From assembly GCA_023436245.1 (NCBI GenBank), contig JAEZJZ010000078.1, positions 62,001 through 126,000 of the forward strand: a stretch of DNA of 64,000 nucleotides, in the 5' to 3' direction. The position numbers and the translations under genes were made by a program. Numbering within the stretch: position 1 is the stretch's first letter; every line of letters starts with the position of its first letter. Of this stretch, positions 50,556 to 59,474 are shown piece by piece. This DNA is from Bacillota bacterium (lineage in GTDB: Bacteria; Bacillota; UBA994; UBA5500). The notes below the pieces were generated by a model. The model was not told the origin of the DNA, ran no database searches, and was given only the letters and a program-made list of their open reading frames with translations.

Positions 50556-51100
50556 TGGCTGGGCTCAAGGGATTGGACAGCCTGGTGCGCAAGCTAGACG
50601 CTCTCGGCGGCAATAGCCAGAAGGCAGTAGCAGATGGGATGCTCCGGGCTGTGAACAAGGTGCAGGGTGACGCTAAAGAGTCCTGCCCGGTGAATGATGG
50701 ACAGCTGCGCAACAGCATATTGGGCGAGGTGGAAGAGCGACACGGCGCTATCGTCGGCGTCGTGTCCACCAACGCGAGGCACGCACCCTATGTCGAGTTT
50801 GGCACCGGTCCGAGAGGCGAGGCATCGCCAAAGGACCTGCCTCAAGATTTGGCTGGCAAGATTCAGTACAAGCAGGACGGCTGGTGGATTCACGAGAGCC
50901 AGATCGATGCGGAGACCGCCGAGAAGTATCACTTCTTTCGTTGGGAGGCACCGGATGGTCAGGTGTTCTATCGGTCAGAAGGCCAGCCGGCACACCCATT
51001 TCTTTATCCGGCGCTCAAGAAGAACGAGGGCTTTGTCCGAACTGCTGTTGCTGAGAGCCTGAAGAACGAGATCGCAAAGCTCACGGGAGGTAGCGCTTAA
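50555..51100 (+). CDS. HK97-gp10-like neck protein
   Basis: 181 residues; ARHAPYVEFGTGPRG is the signature of the HK97-gp10 family, with AKESCPVNDGQLRNSI before it. Member of the head-tail joining set. GTG start overlapping the previous stop. Confidence 0.9.
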   Translation: MAGLKGLDSLVRKLDALGGNSQKAVADGMLRAVNKVQGDAKESCPVNDGQLRNSILGEVEERHGAIVGVVSTNARHAPYVEFGTGPRGEASPKDLPQDLAGKIQYKQDGWWIHESQIDAETAEKYHFFRWEAPDGQVFYRSEGQPAHPFLYPALKKNEGFVRTAVAESLKNEIAKLTGGSA

Positions 51101-51453
51101 TGTATGATGCCAAGCCCGTCGTGATGCAGATCCTAAGCGCCATCCCTGGGGTCACAGTCTCCGACGCCTACCCAAGCGATTGGAGCAGGCTGCCGCATAT
51201 CTCGTTCTACGAGGGCGCCAACAGTGACCACCTGAAGACCGGCAGCCGAGCACTCTCGGATATCTCCATCCAGATAGACATCTGGTGCAGGGGGTCCACT
51301 GGCGGATTGGCTGCTCAGGTGGATGAACAGATGAACAGCATTGGATTCCGCCGGCAGTTCACAGCTGATGTGCCGGATCCGTCCGGTATCAAGCACAAGA
51401 CCATGCGTTACCGGGGTATCGTTGATGCCCGCACTAGTTTAGTTCACCAGTAA
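51100..51453 (+). CDS. Tail terminator protein
   Basis: 117 residues; position after gp10-like and before the tube protein, and the pattern PHISFYEGANSDHLKTGSRA then SIQIDIWCRG fit tail-completion proteins of siphoviruses. It stops tube growth and binds the head. Confidence 0.78.
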   Translation: MYDAKPVVMQILSAIPGVTVSDAYPSDWSRLPHISFYEGANSDHLKTGSRALSDISIQIDIWCRGSTGGLAAQVDEQMNSIGFRRQFTADVPDPSGIKHKTMRYRGIVDARTSLVHQ

Positions 51454-51465
51454 GGAGGTTGAGTC

Positions 51466-51885
51466 ATGTCGGGACTATTGAGCAAGGATACGACACTCAA
51501 GTACAAGACTGGGGCCATCACTGAGTTCACTGAGATCCCTGACCTGATGGAGGTTCCGGAGCTCGGCGGCGATCCTGAGAAGGTGGAGGTCACCACGCTC
51601 AAGGACAGCGTCAAGAAGTACATCGCCGGTGTCCGCGATTTGGGCGACCTGGCGTTCAAGTTTCTCTACGACAACTCCGGGGCGGCCAGCAACTACCGGA
51701 TCCTGAAGGGCCTGCAGACCGCGAATACGCTGACTACGTTCCAGGTGGAGTATCCGGATGGTACGGCGCATCAGTTTGATGCGTATGTGAGCGTCAAGAT
51801 GGACTCTGGTGCAGTCAACTCGGCGCTCACCTTTGTGGCGACGATGCTTCTGCAGAGCGACATCACCGTGACAGATCCGGTATAG
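51466..51885 (+). CDS. Major tail tube protein
   Basis: 139 residues; LLSKDTTLKYKTGAITEFTE and DPEKVEVTTLKDSVKKYIAG with VRDLGDLAFKFLYDN are typical of TP901-1-like tube proteins. Strong SD TAAGGAGGTTGAGTC. The following hairpin separates this abundant product from the chaperone genes. Confidence 0.9.
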   Translation: MSGLLSKDTTLKYKTGAITEFTEIPDLMEVPELGGDPEKVEVTTLKDSVKKYIAGVRDLGDLAFKFLYDNSGAASNYRILKGLQTANTLTTFQVEYPDGTAHQFDAYVSVKMDSGAVNSALTFVATMLLQSDITVTDPV

Positions 51886-51900
51886 ACCGACAGATAGTGT

Positions 51901-51932
51901 GCGACCCCTTCCGATCGGGAGGGGTCGCTTAT
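51901..51932 (+). terminator. Attenuator-like hairpin after the tail tube gene
   Basis: GCGACCCCT / AGGGGTCGC, 9-bp perfect stem, then TTATT. Would reduce read-through from the tube gene into low-copy tail genes. Confidence 0.78.
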
Positions 51933-51951
51933 TGAGAAGGAGGAAAATCGC

Positions 51952-52299
51952 ATGCTTTACACCACATTCCGCGTGGCCGAAAGCGAGTACAAGCTTCGCC
52001 TGCCCGTAAAGGTGATTGCTGATATCGAGCGCAAGCTGGGCGGTCGGTCTATCATCGGCCTCTTCGGCAACGGCGACATTAAGGACCTACCTAACGTCAC
52101 GGCCATCGTCACAGTGCTTCACGGTGCCTTGCAGACGTACCACCATGGCATCACCTTGGACAAGACCTACGAGATTCTCGAAGAGTACCTGGCCAGTGGC
52201 GGGTCCTACGCCGGCATCATCAGCGAGTTCGTGGAACTGCTGAAGGTGAGTGGTTTTTTCAGGGAAGCTCCGGACTCGAGTCAGGAACTGACGGAGTAG
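51952..52299 (+). CDS. Tail assembly chaperone, short form
   Basis: 115 residues. VAESEYKLRLPVKVIADIER and KLGGRSIIGLFGNGDIKDLP are typical of gpG-like chaperones that coat the tape measure during tail assembly. Codons 101-103 (GGT TTT TTC) contain a -1 slippery site, so a fraction of ribosomes make the long form. Confidence 0.87.
   Translation: MLYTTFRVAESEYKLRLPVKVIADIERKLGGRSIIGLFGNGDIKDLPNVTAIVTVLHGALQTYHHGITLDKTYEILEEYLASGGSYAGIISEFVELLKVSGFFREAPDSSQELTE
52254..52260 (+). other. Programmed -1 ribosomal frameshift site
   Basis: T TTT TTC in the zero frame of the chaperone gene: canonical X XXY YYZ. Shifting back one base enters the open frame that runs without a stop to 52751 (QGSSGLESGTDGVDEPEEGD onward). 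Confidence 0.87.
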
Positions 52300-52751
52300 A
52301 CGAGCCGGAAGAAGGGGACATCACAACCCTATCCGCCCTGATCGACCAGATCTATCCCCGGGCGGTAGAGCACGGTGTAGACTCTCTGCGGTACTGGGAT
52401 ATGACCTACCGCGAGATTCTGGTGGCGATCCGGGGCAGTGAGGCGTGCCGGTTGGCCAACCTCCAGGAGCAGGCCTTCATCGCTTACCGACAGAGCGATG
52501 TGATCGCCACTCTGGTCGGGATCGTCCTGGGCAGTAAGCAGAAGGCGCCGCGAATCGACGAGGCGTTCCCAGGGGTGTTCCCCAAGCATGAGCAACCGAA
52601 ACAGCAGAGCTGGCAGCTGATGAAGGCCAGGGTTGAGGAGTACGCCGCGGAGCGTCGAAGGCGAGGTGAGAAAGCAGGTGGCTGCGACAACGCTGGAGGA
52701 ACTCCAGGTTCTGATAACAGCAGAGACCAAGGGGCTCCGCAAGGAGCTTGA
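52260..52751 (+). CDS. Tail assembly chaperone, frameshift extension (gpGT-type)
   Basis: No independent start is needed: after -1 slippage at 52254-52260 the frame adds 163 residues to the first 103, giving about 266. Segments SALIDQIYPRAVEHGVDSLR, YWDMTYREILVAIRG and later KQKAPRIDEAFPGVF match the second half of siphovirus chaperones. Overlaps the start of the tape-measure gene, as in lambda-like tails. Confidence 0.85.
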   Translation, partial: QGSSGLESGTDGVDEPEEGDITTLSALIDQIYPRAVEHGVDSLRYWDMTYREILVAIRGSEACRLANLQEQAFIAYRQSDVIATLVGIVLGSKQKAPRIDEAFPGVFPKHEQPKQQSWQLMKARVEEYAAERRRRGEKAGGCDNAGGTPGSDNSRDQGAPQGA

Positions 52752-55164
52752 TGGCGTCAAGACGCAGCTCGATGGGACGAGCAAGGCTGTGGCCAAGTCC
52801 ACCGCCGGCATCGGCGCGACCCTGAAGAAGCTCGGAGTGGCCCTAGCCGGCGCCTTTGCCGTTCGGCAGATCGTGAGATTCGGCGCAGCTGCTCTTCGGT
52901 CGGCCAGCGAGGTTGAGGGCGCCATGCTCGGCCTGCAGAGCATCCTGGAGGGACAGGGGCGGAGTTTCGGAAGAGCTAATGGGTTCATCCAGGAGTACAT
53001 TAGCGATGGCCTTGTCCCTTTGACGGATGCGGTCACGGCTTACAAGAACCTGGCCGCCCGCGGGTACAACGATGAGCAAATTCAGAGCGTCATGGGACGC
53101 CTGAAAGATGCGGCCGCGTTCGGTCGCCAGTCTTCGCTCTCCTTGGGTGAGGCAGTGAAGTCCGCCAGCGAGGGTTTGAAAAACGAGAACTCCGTCCTGG
53201 TCGACAATGCTGGGGTAACCAAGAACGTGGCCAAGATGTGGGACGAGTACGCCCGAAGCATCGGCAAAAGCGCCAATCAGCTCACACAGCAGGAGAAGAT
53301 TCAGGCCGAAGTCAACGGCATCATACAGGAAACTAGGTTCCAGGTGGGCGACGCCGCCAAGTATGCAGACACCTATGCCGGTAGATTGGCGCGGCTGTCA
53401 AAGACCTTGCAGGACGTGAAGAGGAACATCGGCCAGGCATTCATGCCGATTGCCAACGCCGTCCTGCCATTGCTCCAGGCGATGGCTAGCGGCCTAGCGA
53501 GGGTAACCGGCTTCATCGCCCAGTTCATGCAGGCGCTGTTTGGCTCAGGCAAGGCCGCGGCCAATAGTTCTCAGGAGGTCGCACAGGCTCAACTCGGCGT
53601 TGCTGATGCTGTCACCGAGGCAGGAGAGGCGGCCAAGGGCAGCGTGACTGGATTCGATGAGATTAACCAGCTAGCAGACAAGTCGGACTCAGGTGCACCA
53701 ACTGCTTCAGCAGGTGTTCCAGGTCTACCAGAGATCGAGGCAGATCCTGATGGCGGGGCGGTTGGTGGGGCGCTGACGAGCATTTCTGAGAAGGCTCAGA
53801 AGATGGCTCAAGGGGTGCGGAGTGCCTTCACTTCCGTCAGGGATTCGATCGTCTCGAACAAGGACGTTATCGTGCCCGTACTCGGTGCCATTGCTGGAGC
53901 GCTAGCTTCCCTCGGAGTCTACCAATCAGTCGTAGGAGTCGTGAACTTTGTCAAAAGGCTGGCTGAGCTGAACCTCGCCTCCAGGGTTCAGGGGCTCTGG
54001 TCCGTACTGGCGAAGCACCCGGTACTTCTTGTAGTCACCGCAATCGGGGCGCTGATTGGAGCCCTAGTCACGGCCTACCGAACAAATGAGGAGTTCAGGT
54101 CTGCCATGGACAACCTAGTCGCTCGTCTCAAGACGGCACTGGCTCCTGCCATTGAGTTAGTGCGAGATGTGCTCATTGGCGTCTGGAACGGGGTGTTTGT
54201 GCCCTTCGGGGAGTTCTTGGTCTGGCTTTGGAAGATGGCTATTGTGCCAGTGGCTGTCGTCCTGACTGATGTGCTTGGCGTGGCCCTAGGCGTGGTGGGT
54301 AGCGCTGCCTCCTCACTCTGGAACAACGTGTTGGTGCCGTTGGGAGACTTTCTGATCGGTGTACTGGGTGCAGCGATCCGTGGAGTCGTGGACATCTTGG
54401 TGTACCTGTGGCACGACACGTTGGTGCCGGTAGGGCTGTTTCTTAGCGACGTTTTCCAGCCCATCATCCGAGACTTTTCTGCCGTGTTCATGTTCCTCTG
54501 GAAGAACGTGCTACTGCCCTTGATTGAGTTTCTCGCCGGGGAGTTCACGGTGCTGTTCAGCGGCACATTTGATCTGATCGGAGGCATCATCGGTGGCGCC
54601 AAGAAGGTGTTCATCGGGTTAATCGACTTCATCACCGGCGTGTTCACCGGCGATTGGCGCCGAGCCTGGGAAGGGGTTAGGAACGTCTTCAAAGGTGTTT
54701 TCGATACCCTCTGGGCCATAGTCAAATACCCCCTGAACCTGATCATCGGCGGGATCAACCTGCTGATCAGCGGGCTGAACAAGATTAGCTTCACAGTGCC
54801 AGATTGGGTGCCCCTTATCGGCGGGAAGACATGGGGGATTAGCATTCCGCAGATCCCGCAGTTGGCTAGGGGCGGCATCATTGACCACCCCACGCTGGCC
54901 ATGATCGGCGAGCGCGGTAGGGAGGCCGTTGTCCCACTTGAGAACACTGGCTTCGTCACGTCATTGGCCAATGCCGTCGCCTCGGCTGTGGGCACGGCTC
55001 TGCTGCAAGTGCAGCAGCTAGGTGCGGGTGGGGGAAGGGGTACCTTGGAGGGCCTGGAGTTGGCCATCTACATGGACACGGTCAAGGTCGCACAGGCTAC
55101 TATCCCGGCCATCGATCGGGAACGCAGCCGTACTGGTCTGAAGACTGTAATCCGGCCGATCTAG
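52678..55164 (+). CDS. Tail tape measure protein
   Basis: 828 residues from GTG 52678 (VAATTLEELQVLITAETKGL), 7 bases after GAGGTGAG; it sets tail length. Helical N-terminus, hydrophobic centre and repeated units with a pattern like LWNNVLVPLGDFL at about 515-640 (FVPFGEFLVWLWK, LWHDTLVPVGLFL, LWKNVLLPLIEFL). C-terminal ARGGIIDHPTLAMIGERGRE and AVVPLEN is the common TMP end. By family rule of about 1.5 angstrom per residue, the tail would be near 120 nm. Confidence 0.94.
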   Translation: MAATTLEELQVLITAETKGLRKELDGVKTQLDGTSKAVAKSTAGIGATLKKLGVALAGAFAVRQIVRFGAAALRSASEVEGAMLGLQSILEGQGRSFGRANGFIQEYISDGLVPLTDAVTAYKNLAARGYNDEQIQSVMGRLKDAAAFGRQSSLSLGEAVKSASEGLKNENSVLVDNAGVTKNVAKMWDEYARSIGKSANQLTQQEKIQAEVNGIIQETRFQVGDAAKYADTYAGRLARLSKTLQDVKRNIGQAFMPIANAVLPLLQAMASGLARVTGFIAQFMQALFGSGKAAANSSQEVAQAQLGVADAVTEAGEAAKGSVTGFDEINQLADKSDSGAPTASAGVPGLPEIEADPDGGAVGGALTSISEKAQKMAQGVRSAFTSVRDSIVSNKDVIVPVLGAIAGALASLGVYQSVVGVVNFVKRLAELNLASRVQGLWSVLAKHPVLLVVTAIGALIGALVTAYRTNEEFRSAMDNLVARLKTALAPAIELVRDVLIGVWNGVFVPFGEFLVWLWKMAIVPVAVVLTDVLGVALGVVGSAASSLWNNVLVPLGDFLIGVLGAAIRGVVDILVYLWHDTLVPVGLFLSDVFQPIIRDFSAVFMFLWKNVLLPLIEFLAGEFTVLFSGTFDLIGGIIGGAKKVFIGLIDFITGVFTGDWRRAWEGVRNVFKGVFDTLWAIVKYPLNLIIGGINLLISGLNKISFTVPDWVPLIGGKTWGISIPQIPQLARGGIIDHPTLAMIGERGREAVVPLENTGFVTSLANAVASAVGTALLQVQQLGAGGGRGTLEGLELAIYMDTVKVAQATIPAIDRERSRTGLKTVIRPI

Positions 55165-55175
55165 GAGGGAAATAG

Positions 55176-55520
55176 ATGATAGCCATTGATGGGGTCACAA
55201 TCCCAGTACCATCCTCCTTCTCAGTCGGCCTGATGGACATCTCCAAGGCTGAACGGAACGCCAGAGGCGACATGATCATTGAGCGAGTGGCCACCAAGCG
55301 TAAACTGGAGCTCTCATGGTTGCATCTTTCAGGGGACGAGCTGCGGCAGGTGCTGCAGCTCGTCTCACCTGTCTTCTTCTCGGTCAGCTTTCCCGACCCA
55401 CAGGATGGCACAACCCGTACAGGCACCTTCTACAGCGGCGATAGATCTGTCGGGGCAATGGACTATCGGGATGGACAGGTGCGATGGAGGGACATCAAGT
55501 TCAACCTGGTCGAGCGTTAG
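55176..55520 (+). CDS. Distal tail-related protein
   Basis: 114 residues, beta-rich (IAIDGVTIPVPSSFSVGLMD, ELSWLHLSGDELRQVLQ). Similar small proteins follow the tape measure in Clostridia phages. ATG after TAGGAGGGAAATAG. Confidence 0.72.
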   Translation: MIAIDGVTIPVPSSFSVGLMDISKAERNARGDMIIERVATKRKLELSWLHLSGDELRQVLQLVSPVFFSVSFPDPQDGTTRTGTFYSGDRSVGAMDYRDGQVRWRDIKFNLVER

Positions 55521-55533
55521 GAGGTGCATAGAG

Positions 55534-57324
55534 ATGCTGACAGTGAGCAGTGGGTTTGCGGCAGCTGTTGCAGCTCCTAGCCGCCTGACTCGAGCGCGCG
55601 TCCGCCTGGAGGTGCTGGATACCAAGGCGTGGCTGGACAATGCCAAGGAGGCCAGCAGTGAGGCCGCAATCAGTCGCGTGCACCAAGTCACCAATAGAGA
55701 GCGACAGCCGGTGGCGGCGCTAGCAACGTTTGAGCCGAATTACTGGCGTCTGGACGGGTCGTTCGTTATACCTCCTGAGCCAGGAGATCTGCCGGAAGTA
55801 GAGATTGGGTGGTGGAGCGCTAATCTGTGCGAGGCCCAGGGCGTGTTTACCCCGCCCGAGACTATCAATATCACCTGTGGCGCGCTCTACAATGCGGCCG
55901 GCCTAACTATCACCTTTGACCCGGCTGCTAACGAGTACGCTACAGACTTCACGGTCACGGCCTACGATGGGGTGAATAACATCATCTACCAGGAGGTCGT
56001 AACGGGCAACACGTCGCCAACCTACCGAGTAGAACGCGTCATCCCCCAGTTCAGACGTGTCAATCTCGTCATCAGCAAATGGGGGCATGGTCAGCGCCGA
56101 GCACGGGTGACGGAAATAGACTTCGGCCTGATTGAGGATTACGGCGAGGATAACCTGGTTGACATGTCACTGATCAATGAGATGGATCCGACCAGCGCCA
56201 CGCTCCCAGCTGGTGAGCTCCGTTTCAGGATGAACAACAGCGATCGTCGGTTCAATATCACCAATCCGCAGGGCTTGCACTACTTCCTCCAGCGCCGGCA
56301 GCGAGTCACTGCCGATCTGGGCGTTGAGGTTGATGGGCGGCTGGAGTACGTGCCGGCTGGCGCTTACTATCTGACCGACTGGAAGTCGGATCACGGAACG
56401 CTGACTGCATCGTTTGTCGCCAGAGACCTACTCGACGTGTTAGGCGAAGGCACTAGATACCGACGAGGCCGGCTGCAGACTATGACCGCCTACGAACTGG
56501 CGGAGGACATCCTCCAGGATGCTGGTGTCGTTGACTACGCCATCGATCCCGCTCTGAAGGCCGTGCAGCTTGTCGGCTGCGTGCCTCTGGTTAGCCACCG
56601 TGACGCCCTCCAACTGGTGGCCGTGGCTAGTCAGGCGGTGGTGAGGGTTGACCGGCGCGACCGGCTGATCTTCGAGCGCCTGGACAACCTAGAGCCCGTG
56701 GCCACCATCGATATGGTCAACCAGTGGGACACGCCCGCAATCACACTGGATAGGCTGGCGACGGCGGTCAATGTCGAGATTGTTGGCCATAGACTGCGCG
56801 GCAGTGCTGAGGTTTACACTGGCACCGTAGCTGTTGAGGACCAAGCCGAGGTCTGGGTGGAGTACAGCAACCCCTGTCAGAACCACGCGGTGACAGTGAC
56901 TGGCGGGACCCTGGACAGTGCCGAGCATTATGCCTATGCCTCGCGCTTGGTGATCGGTGGAGCTGGGCCGGTGGACATTAGCATCACTGCAGATGAGATG
57001 GAACTGACGCGCTCCATCTACACCTTGCAGAGCGACGATCCCTTATCCGCTGGCGAGCAGCCGCAGACTCTGACGGTCAAGAACCCACTGATCAGCAGTG
57101 CGACGGTGGCCGCAGAGGTGGCTGGTTGGTTGCTCGATGAGGCCAAGCAGCGCTTGCTCTATGATGTTAACTGGCGACAGAACCCGGCGCTGGAATGCGG
57201 GGATCTCGTAGCTATAGAGGATGAGTTTGGCGAGACAAAGGTAGCCCGGATCACCCGGCAAGAGTACGAGTTTGCCGGATATGTCAGTGGCCGTACGAGG
57301 GCAAAAGGTGGGGGCAGCGGATGA
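55534..57324 (+). CDS. Tail hub / baseplate protein
   Basis: 596 residues from ATG 55534 (MLTVSSGFAAAVAAPSRLTR) behind TAGGAGGTGCATAG; the 85-codon upstream extension overlaps the previous gene in another frame and is spurious. A galactose-binding-like beta region (about 150-260) is followed by NPQGLHYFLQRRQRVTADLG, DWKSDHGTLTASFVARDLLD and a gp27-like hub. Probably binds the tail tip and carries fibres. Confidence 0.82.
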   Translation: MLTVSSGFAAAVAAPSRLTRARVRLEVLDTKAWLDNAKEASSEAAISRVHQVTNRERQPVAALATFEPNYWRLDGSFVIPPEPGDLPEVEIGWWSANLCEAQGVFTPPETINITCGALYNAAGLTITFDPAANEYATDFTVTAYDGVNNIIYQEVVTGNTSPTYRVERVIPQFRRVNLVISKWGHGQRRARVTEIDFGLIEDYGEDNLVDMSLINEMDPTSATLPAGELRFRMNNSDRRFNITNPQGLHYFLQRRQRVTADLGVEVDGRLEYVPAGAYYLTDWKSDHGTLTASFVARDLLDVLGEGTRYRRGRLQTMTAYELAEDILQDAGVVDYAIDPALKAVQLVGCVPLVSHRDALQLVAVASQAVVRVDRRDRLIFERLDNLEPVATIDMVNQWDTPAITLDRLATAVNVEIVGHRLRGSAEVYTGTVAVEDQAEVWVEYSNPCQNHAVTVTGGTLDSAEHYAYASRLVIGGAGPVDISITADEMELTRSIYTLQSDDPLSAGEQPQTLTVKNPLISSATVAAEVAGWLLDEAKQRLLYDVNWRQNPALECGDLVAIEDEFGETKVARITRQEYEFAGYVSGRTRAKGGGSG

Positions 57325-57494
57325 GCTATGTTCTGATCGTACCAGTGATCCAGTCAGCAGCCATCGCCCCAAATCCGGTCAACGCGAACACGGCATATCT
57401 GATCAGCGTAGCCGTGACGGAGATTGAACTGCTGATTGAGCCGATCGTCAGATACTGCGGCGCGATCATCTGTGGAGAGGAGGGAATCGAGTAA
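57321..57494 (+). CDS. Small tail-region protein
   Basis: 57 residues (MSYVLIVPVIQSAAIAPNPV onward) with ATGA and TAATG overlaps to both neighbours, so it is co-translated. The NPVNANTAYLISVAVTE part resembles the end of the Ig-like protein downstream (ITPNPVDAGATMVISVSVTG). Role unknown. Confidence 0.68.
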   Translation: MSYVLIVPVIQSAAIAPNPVNANTAYLISVAVTEIELLIEPIVRYCGAIICGEEGIE

Positions 57495-58417
57495 TGGCAC
57501 TTAGTCAAGTCAAGGCGCGAATCAACGGCGTGGAGCATGTTCTCACCTACAACGCAGGGACAGGCAAGTACGAGAAAACCATCACTGCCCCGAACGTGAC
57601 CTCATATAACGTCAACGCTGGCCACTATTACCCCGTGACCGTCGAGGCGACGAACACTGCCGGTACGGTGGCCACGGTTAACGACGTATCACCGACGGTT
57701 GGACCTAGCTTGAGGCTGTTGGTCAAGGAAAAGGTCAAGCCGACCATTGCGGTCACATCGCCTGGCGCCGGCGCATATGTCTCCAACTCCAAGCAGCCGA
57801 TCATGTTCCAGCTGCGTGACGAGACGAACGGGTCCGGCGTCAACCTGTCTACCTTGGCCTTGAAGATAGACGGGGGAACCTCCATTGGCAGTGGGGCAGC
57901 CGGTATGGTCTGCACCCCGGTCACCGGCGGCTACAACTGCACCTACACGCCTCAGACGGCGCTGAGTGACGGGGCCCATACCGTAACGATCAATGTGTCG
58001 GACTACGACGGCAACTCCGCGACACAGGCCAGCAGGAGCTACACGGTCGACACTGCACCGCCAATCCTCAATGTGACCAATCCAGCTAGTGGGTTCATCA
58101 CCAATAACGCCAACCTCACCGTGCAGGGCACGACCAACGATGTCACATCTTCACCGGTGACCATCGCAATTAGGTTGAACGGGACGGACCAGGGCCCGGT
58201 AACTGTCACGGCTGGGTCGTTCGCCAAGTCGATTATTCTCGCTGAAGGTGCCAACACCATCGTGATCACGGCGACCGATGCAGCGAACCAGGTGACCACC
58301 GTGACCATCACCGGCACGCTGGATACCTCGGTGCCGCAGATTACGGCGGTGACCATCACGCCTAATCCGGTTGACGCCGGAGCGACCATGGTTATCTCTG
58401 TGAGCGTGACTGGATAA
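57494..58417 (+). CDS. Ig-like (Big) domain tail fibre protein
   Basis: 307 residues. At least two bacterial Ig-like repeats: KPTIAVTSPGAGAYVSNSKQ and PPILNVTNPASGFITNNANL, plus NPVDAGATMVISVSV at the end. Such repeats bind surface glycans loosely on phage tails. Starts and ends with TAATGG overlaps. Confidence 0.85.
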   Translation: MALSQVKARINGVEHVLTYNAGTGKYEKTITAPNVTSYNVNAGHYYPVTVEATNTAGTVATVNDVSPTVGPSLRLLVKEKVKPTIAVTSPGAGAYVSNSKQPIMFQLRDETNGSGVNLSTLALKIDGGTSIGSGAAGMVCTPVTGGYNCTYTPQTALSDGAHTVTINVSDYDGNSATQASRSYTVDTAPPILNVTNPASGFITNNANLTVQGTTNDVTSSPVTIAIRLNGTDQGPVTVTAGSFAKSIILAEGANTIVITATDAANQVTTVTITGTLDTSVPQITAVTITPNPVDAGATMVISVSVTG

Positions 58418-59031
58418 TGGAGCAGCTATCGGTCAACCTAGCGCTGGACATCATCTACGTCTACGGCACGGTAAACGGGGCGGAAGCCGATTTCGCCCTG
58501 ACCGCACCCGGCGTATGGTCCGCCGTCGTGCCCAGGTCGGAAGATGGGGTCTATACCGTCTCAGTAACAGCCTACAACAGCCTGGGTACTCCAACGACCT
58601 ATGAAACGACGCTCTATCGGGCCAGTGGTCTGCTGCAGCCCAAGACGGATTGGGCGAGGGACGACTACTATAACGCCGAGGACCTCAATCGGGTGGAGAT
58701 AAACACGCAATACTTGGCCGACGAGTTGACGTTGGCCGGGTACCAGGTGAGGCTTGAGCAGGTGATCGCCGACCGAGATATGACCCACTTCGAGTTTGCT
58801 TCAAGCCTATCCCGGGTTGAGAGGAGCATTGACGCCCTGGCAGCAGCCTTCATCGCGCCGCCTGGGTACCAGGAACCTAGGGTGTGGGCTGCCCTGGACA
58901 CGTTTGACTACCGCGACGCTAACCGCCTAGAGCGCAACCTGCAGCTGCTCTACGATTGGTTAGTAGCCGCGATGGCCAGCTTCCGCCGCGCCGGCGCATT
59001 TGCCTGCGGCGAAGGAGGGGAGATTTACTAA
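58417..59031 (+). CDS. Tail protein with Ig-like N-terminus and helical C-terminus
   Basis: 204 residues; residues 1-70 form a beta domain (VPRSEDGVYTVSVTAYNSLG), residues 75-200 are helices with RDDYYNAEDLNRVEINTQYL and FDYRDANRLERNLQLLYDWL, a repeated NxxDxNRxExN pattern common in Clostridia phage baseplate genes. Confidence 0.75.
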   Translation: MEQLSVNLALDIIYVYGTVNGAEADFALTAPGVWSAVVPRSEDGVYTVSVTAYNSLGTPTTYETTLYRASGLLQPKTDWARDDYYNAEDLNRVEINTQYLADELTLAGYQVRLEQVIADRDMTHFEFASSLSRVERSIDALAAAFIAPPGYQEPRVWAALDTFDYRDANRLERNLQLLYDWLVAAMASFRRAGAFACGEGGEIY

Positions 59032-59474
59032 TGGGATATGACAAGATGACCTGGCAGGACCGTGTGGTTGAGAAGGCCAGGACGTTCACTATGACCAATA
59101 ACCCGGACGGAACCATTAGTCTCACACCGTCGCCAGGTGTGGTGGTGCAGGAAGGTACACCGGTCAATGCCGGCAACATGAACCATTTGGAGCAGGGCAT
59201 CTGGGACGCCTACTGGCAGAGCGGAGCTGCGCCCTTGGAGGACGGCCTAGACACGGTGCTTGTCCGCGAGAGCGGTCTGCTGGTGCGTGTGGATGAGAGT
59301 GCCTCTGGTGTGCTGCGCCGACGAACGGAGTTTGCATGGGTGGGCGGCGCGCTGGCCAGCGTGACCACCACGATCCATGCTGCCGACGGCGTGACCGTGG
59401 CGCGGCAATGGACTGACACGCTGATCAGGGTGGACGGCGTGGTGGATCATATCGAGAAGGAGGTGATAGCATGA
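59031..59474 (+). CDS. Tail/baseplate protein
   Basis: 147 residues; PSPGVVVQEGTPVNAGNMNH followed by LEQGIWDAY is a signature of phage tail-adaptor proteins that hold a fibre. Overlaps next gene by 4 bases. Confidence 0.82.
   Translation: MGYDKMTWQDRVVEKARTFTMTNNPDGTISLTPSPGVVVQEGTPVNAGNMNHLEQGIWDAYWQSGAAPLEDGLDTVLVRESGLLVRVDESASGVLRRRTEFAWVGGALASVTTTIHAADGVTVARQWTDTLIRVDGVVDHIEKEVIA

Noticed and set aside
54075..55067. 330-codon minus-strand frame over the tape measure gene
   Set aside because: Shadow; low-complexity product without a ribosome site.
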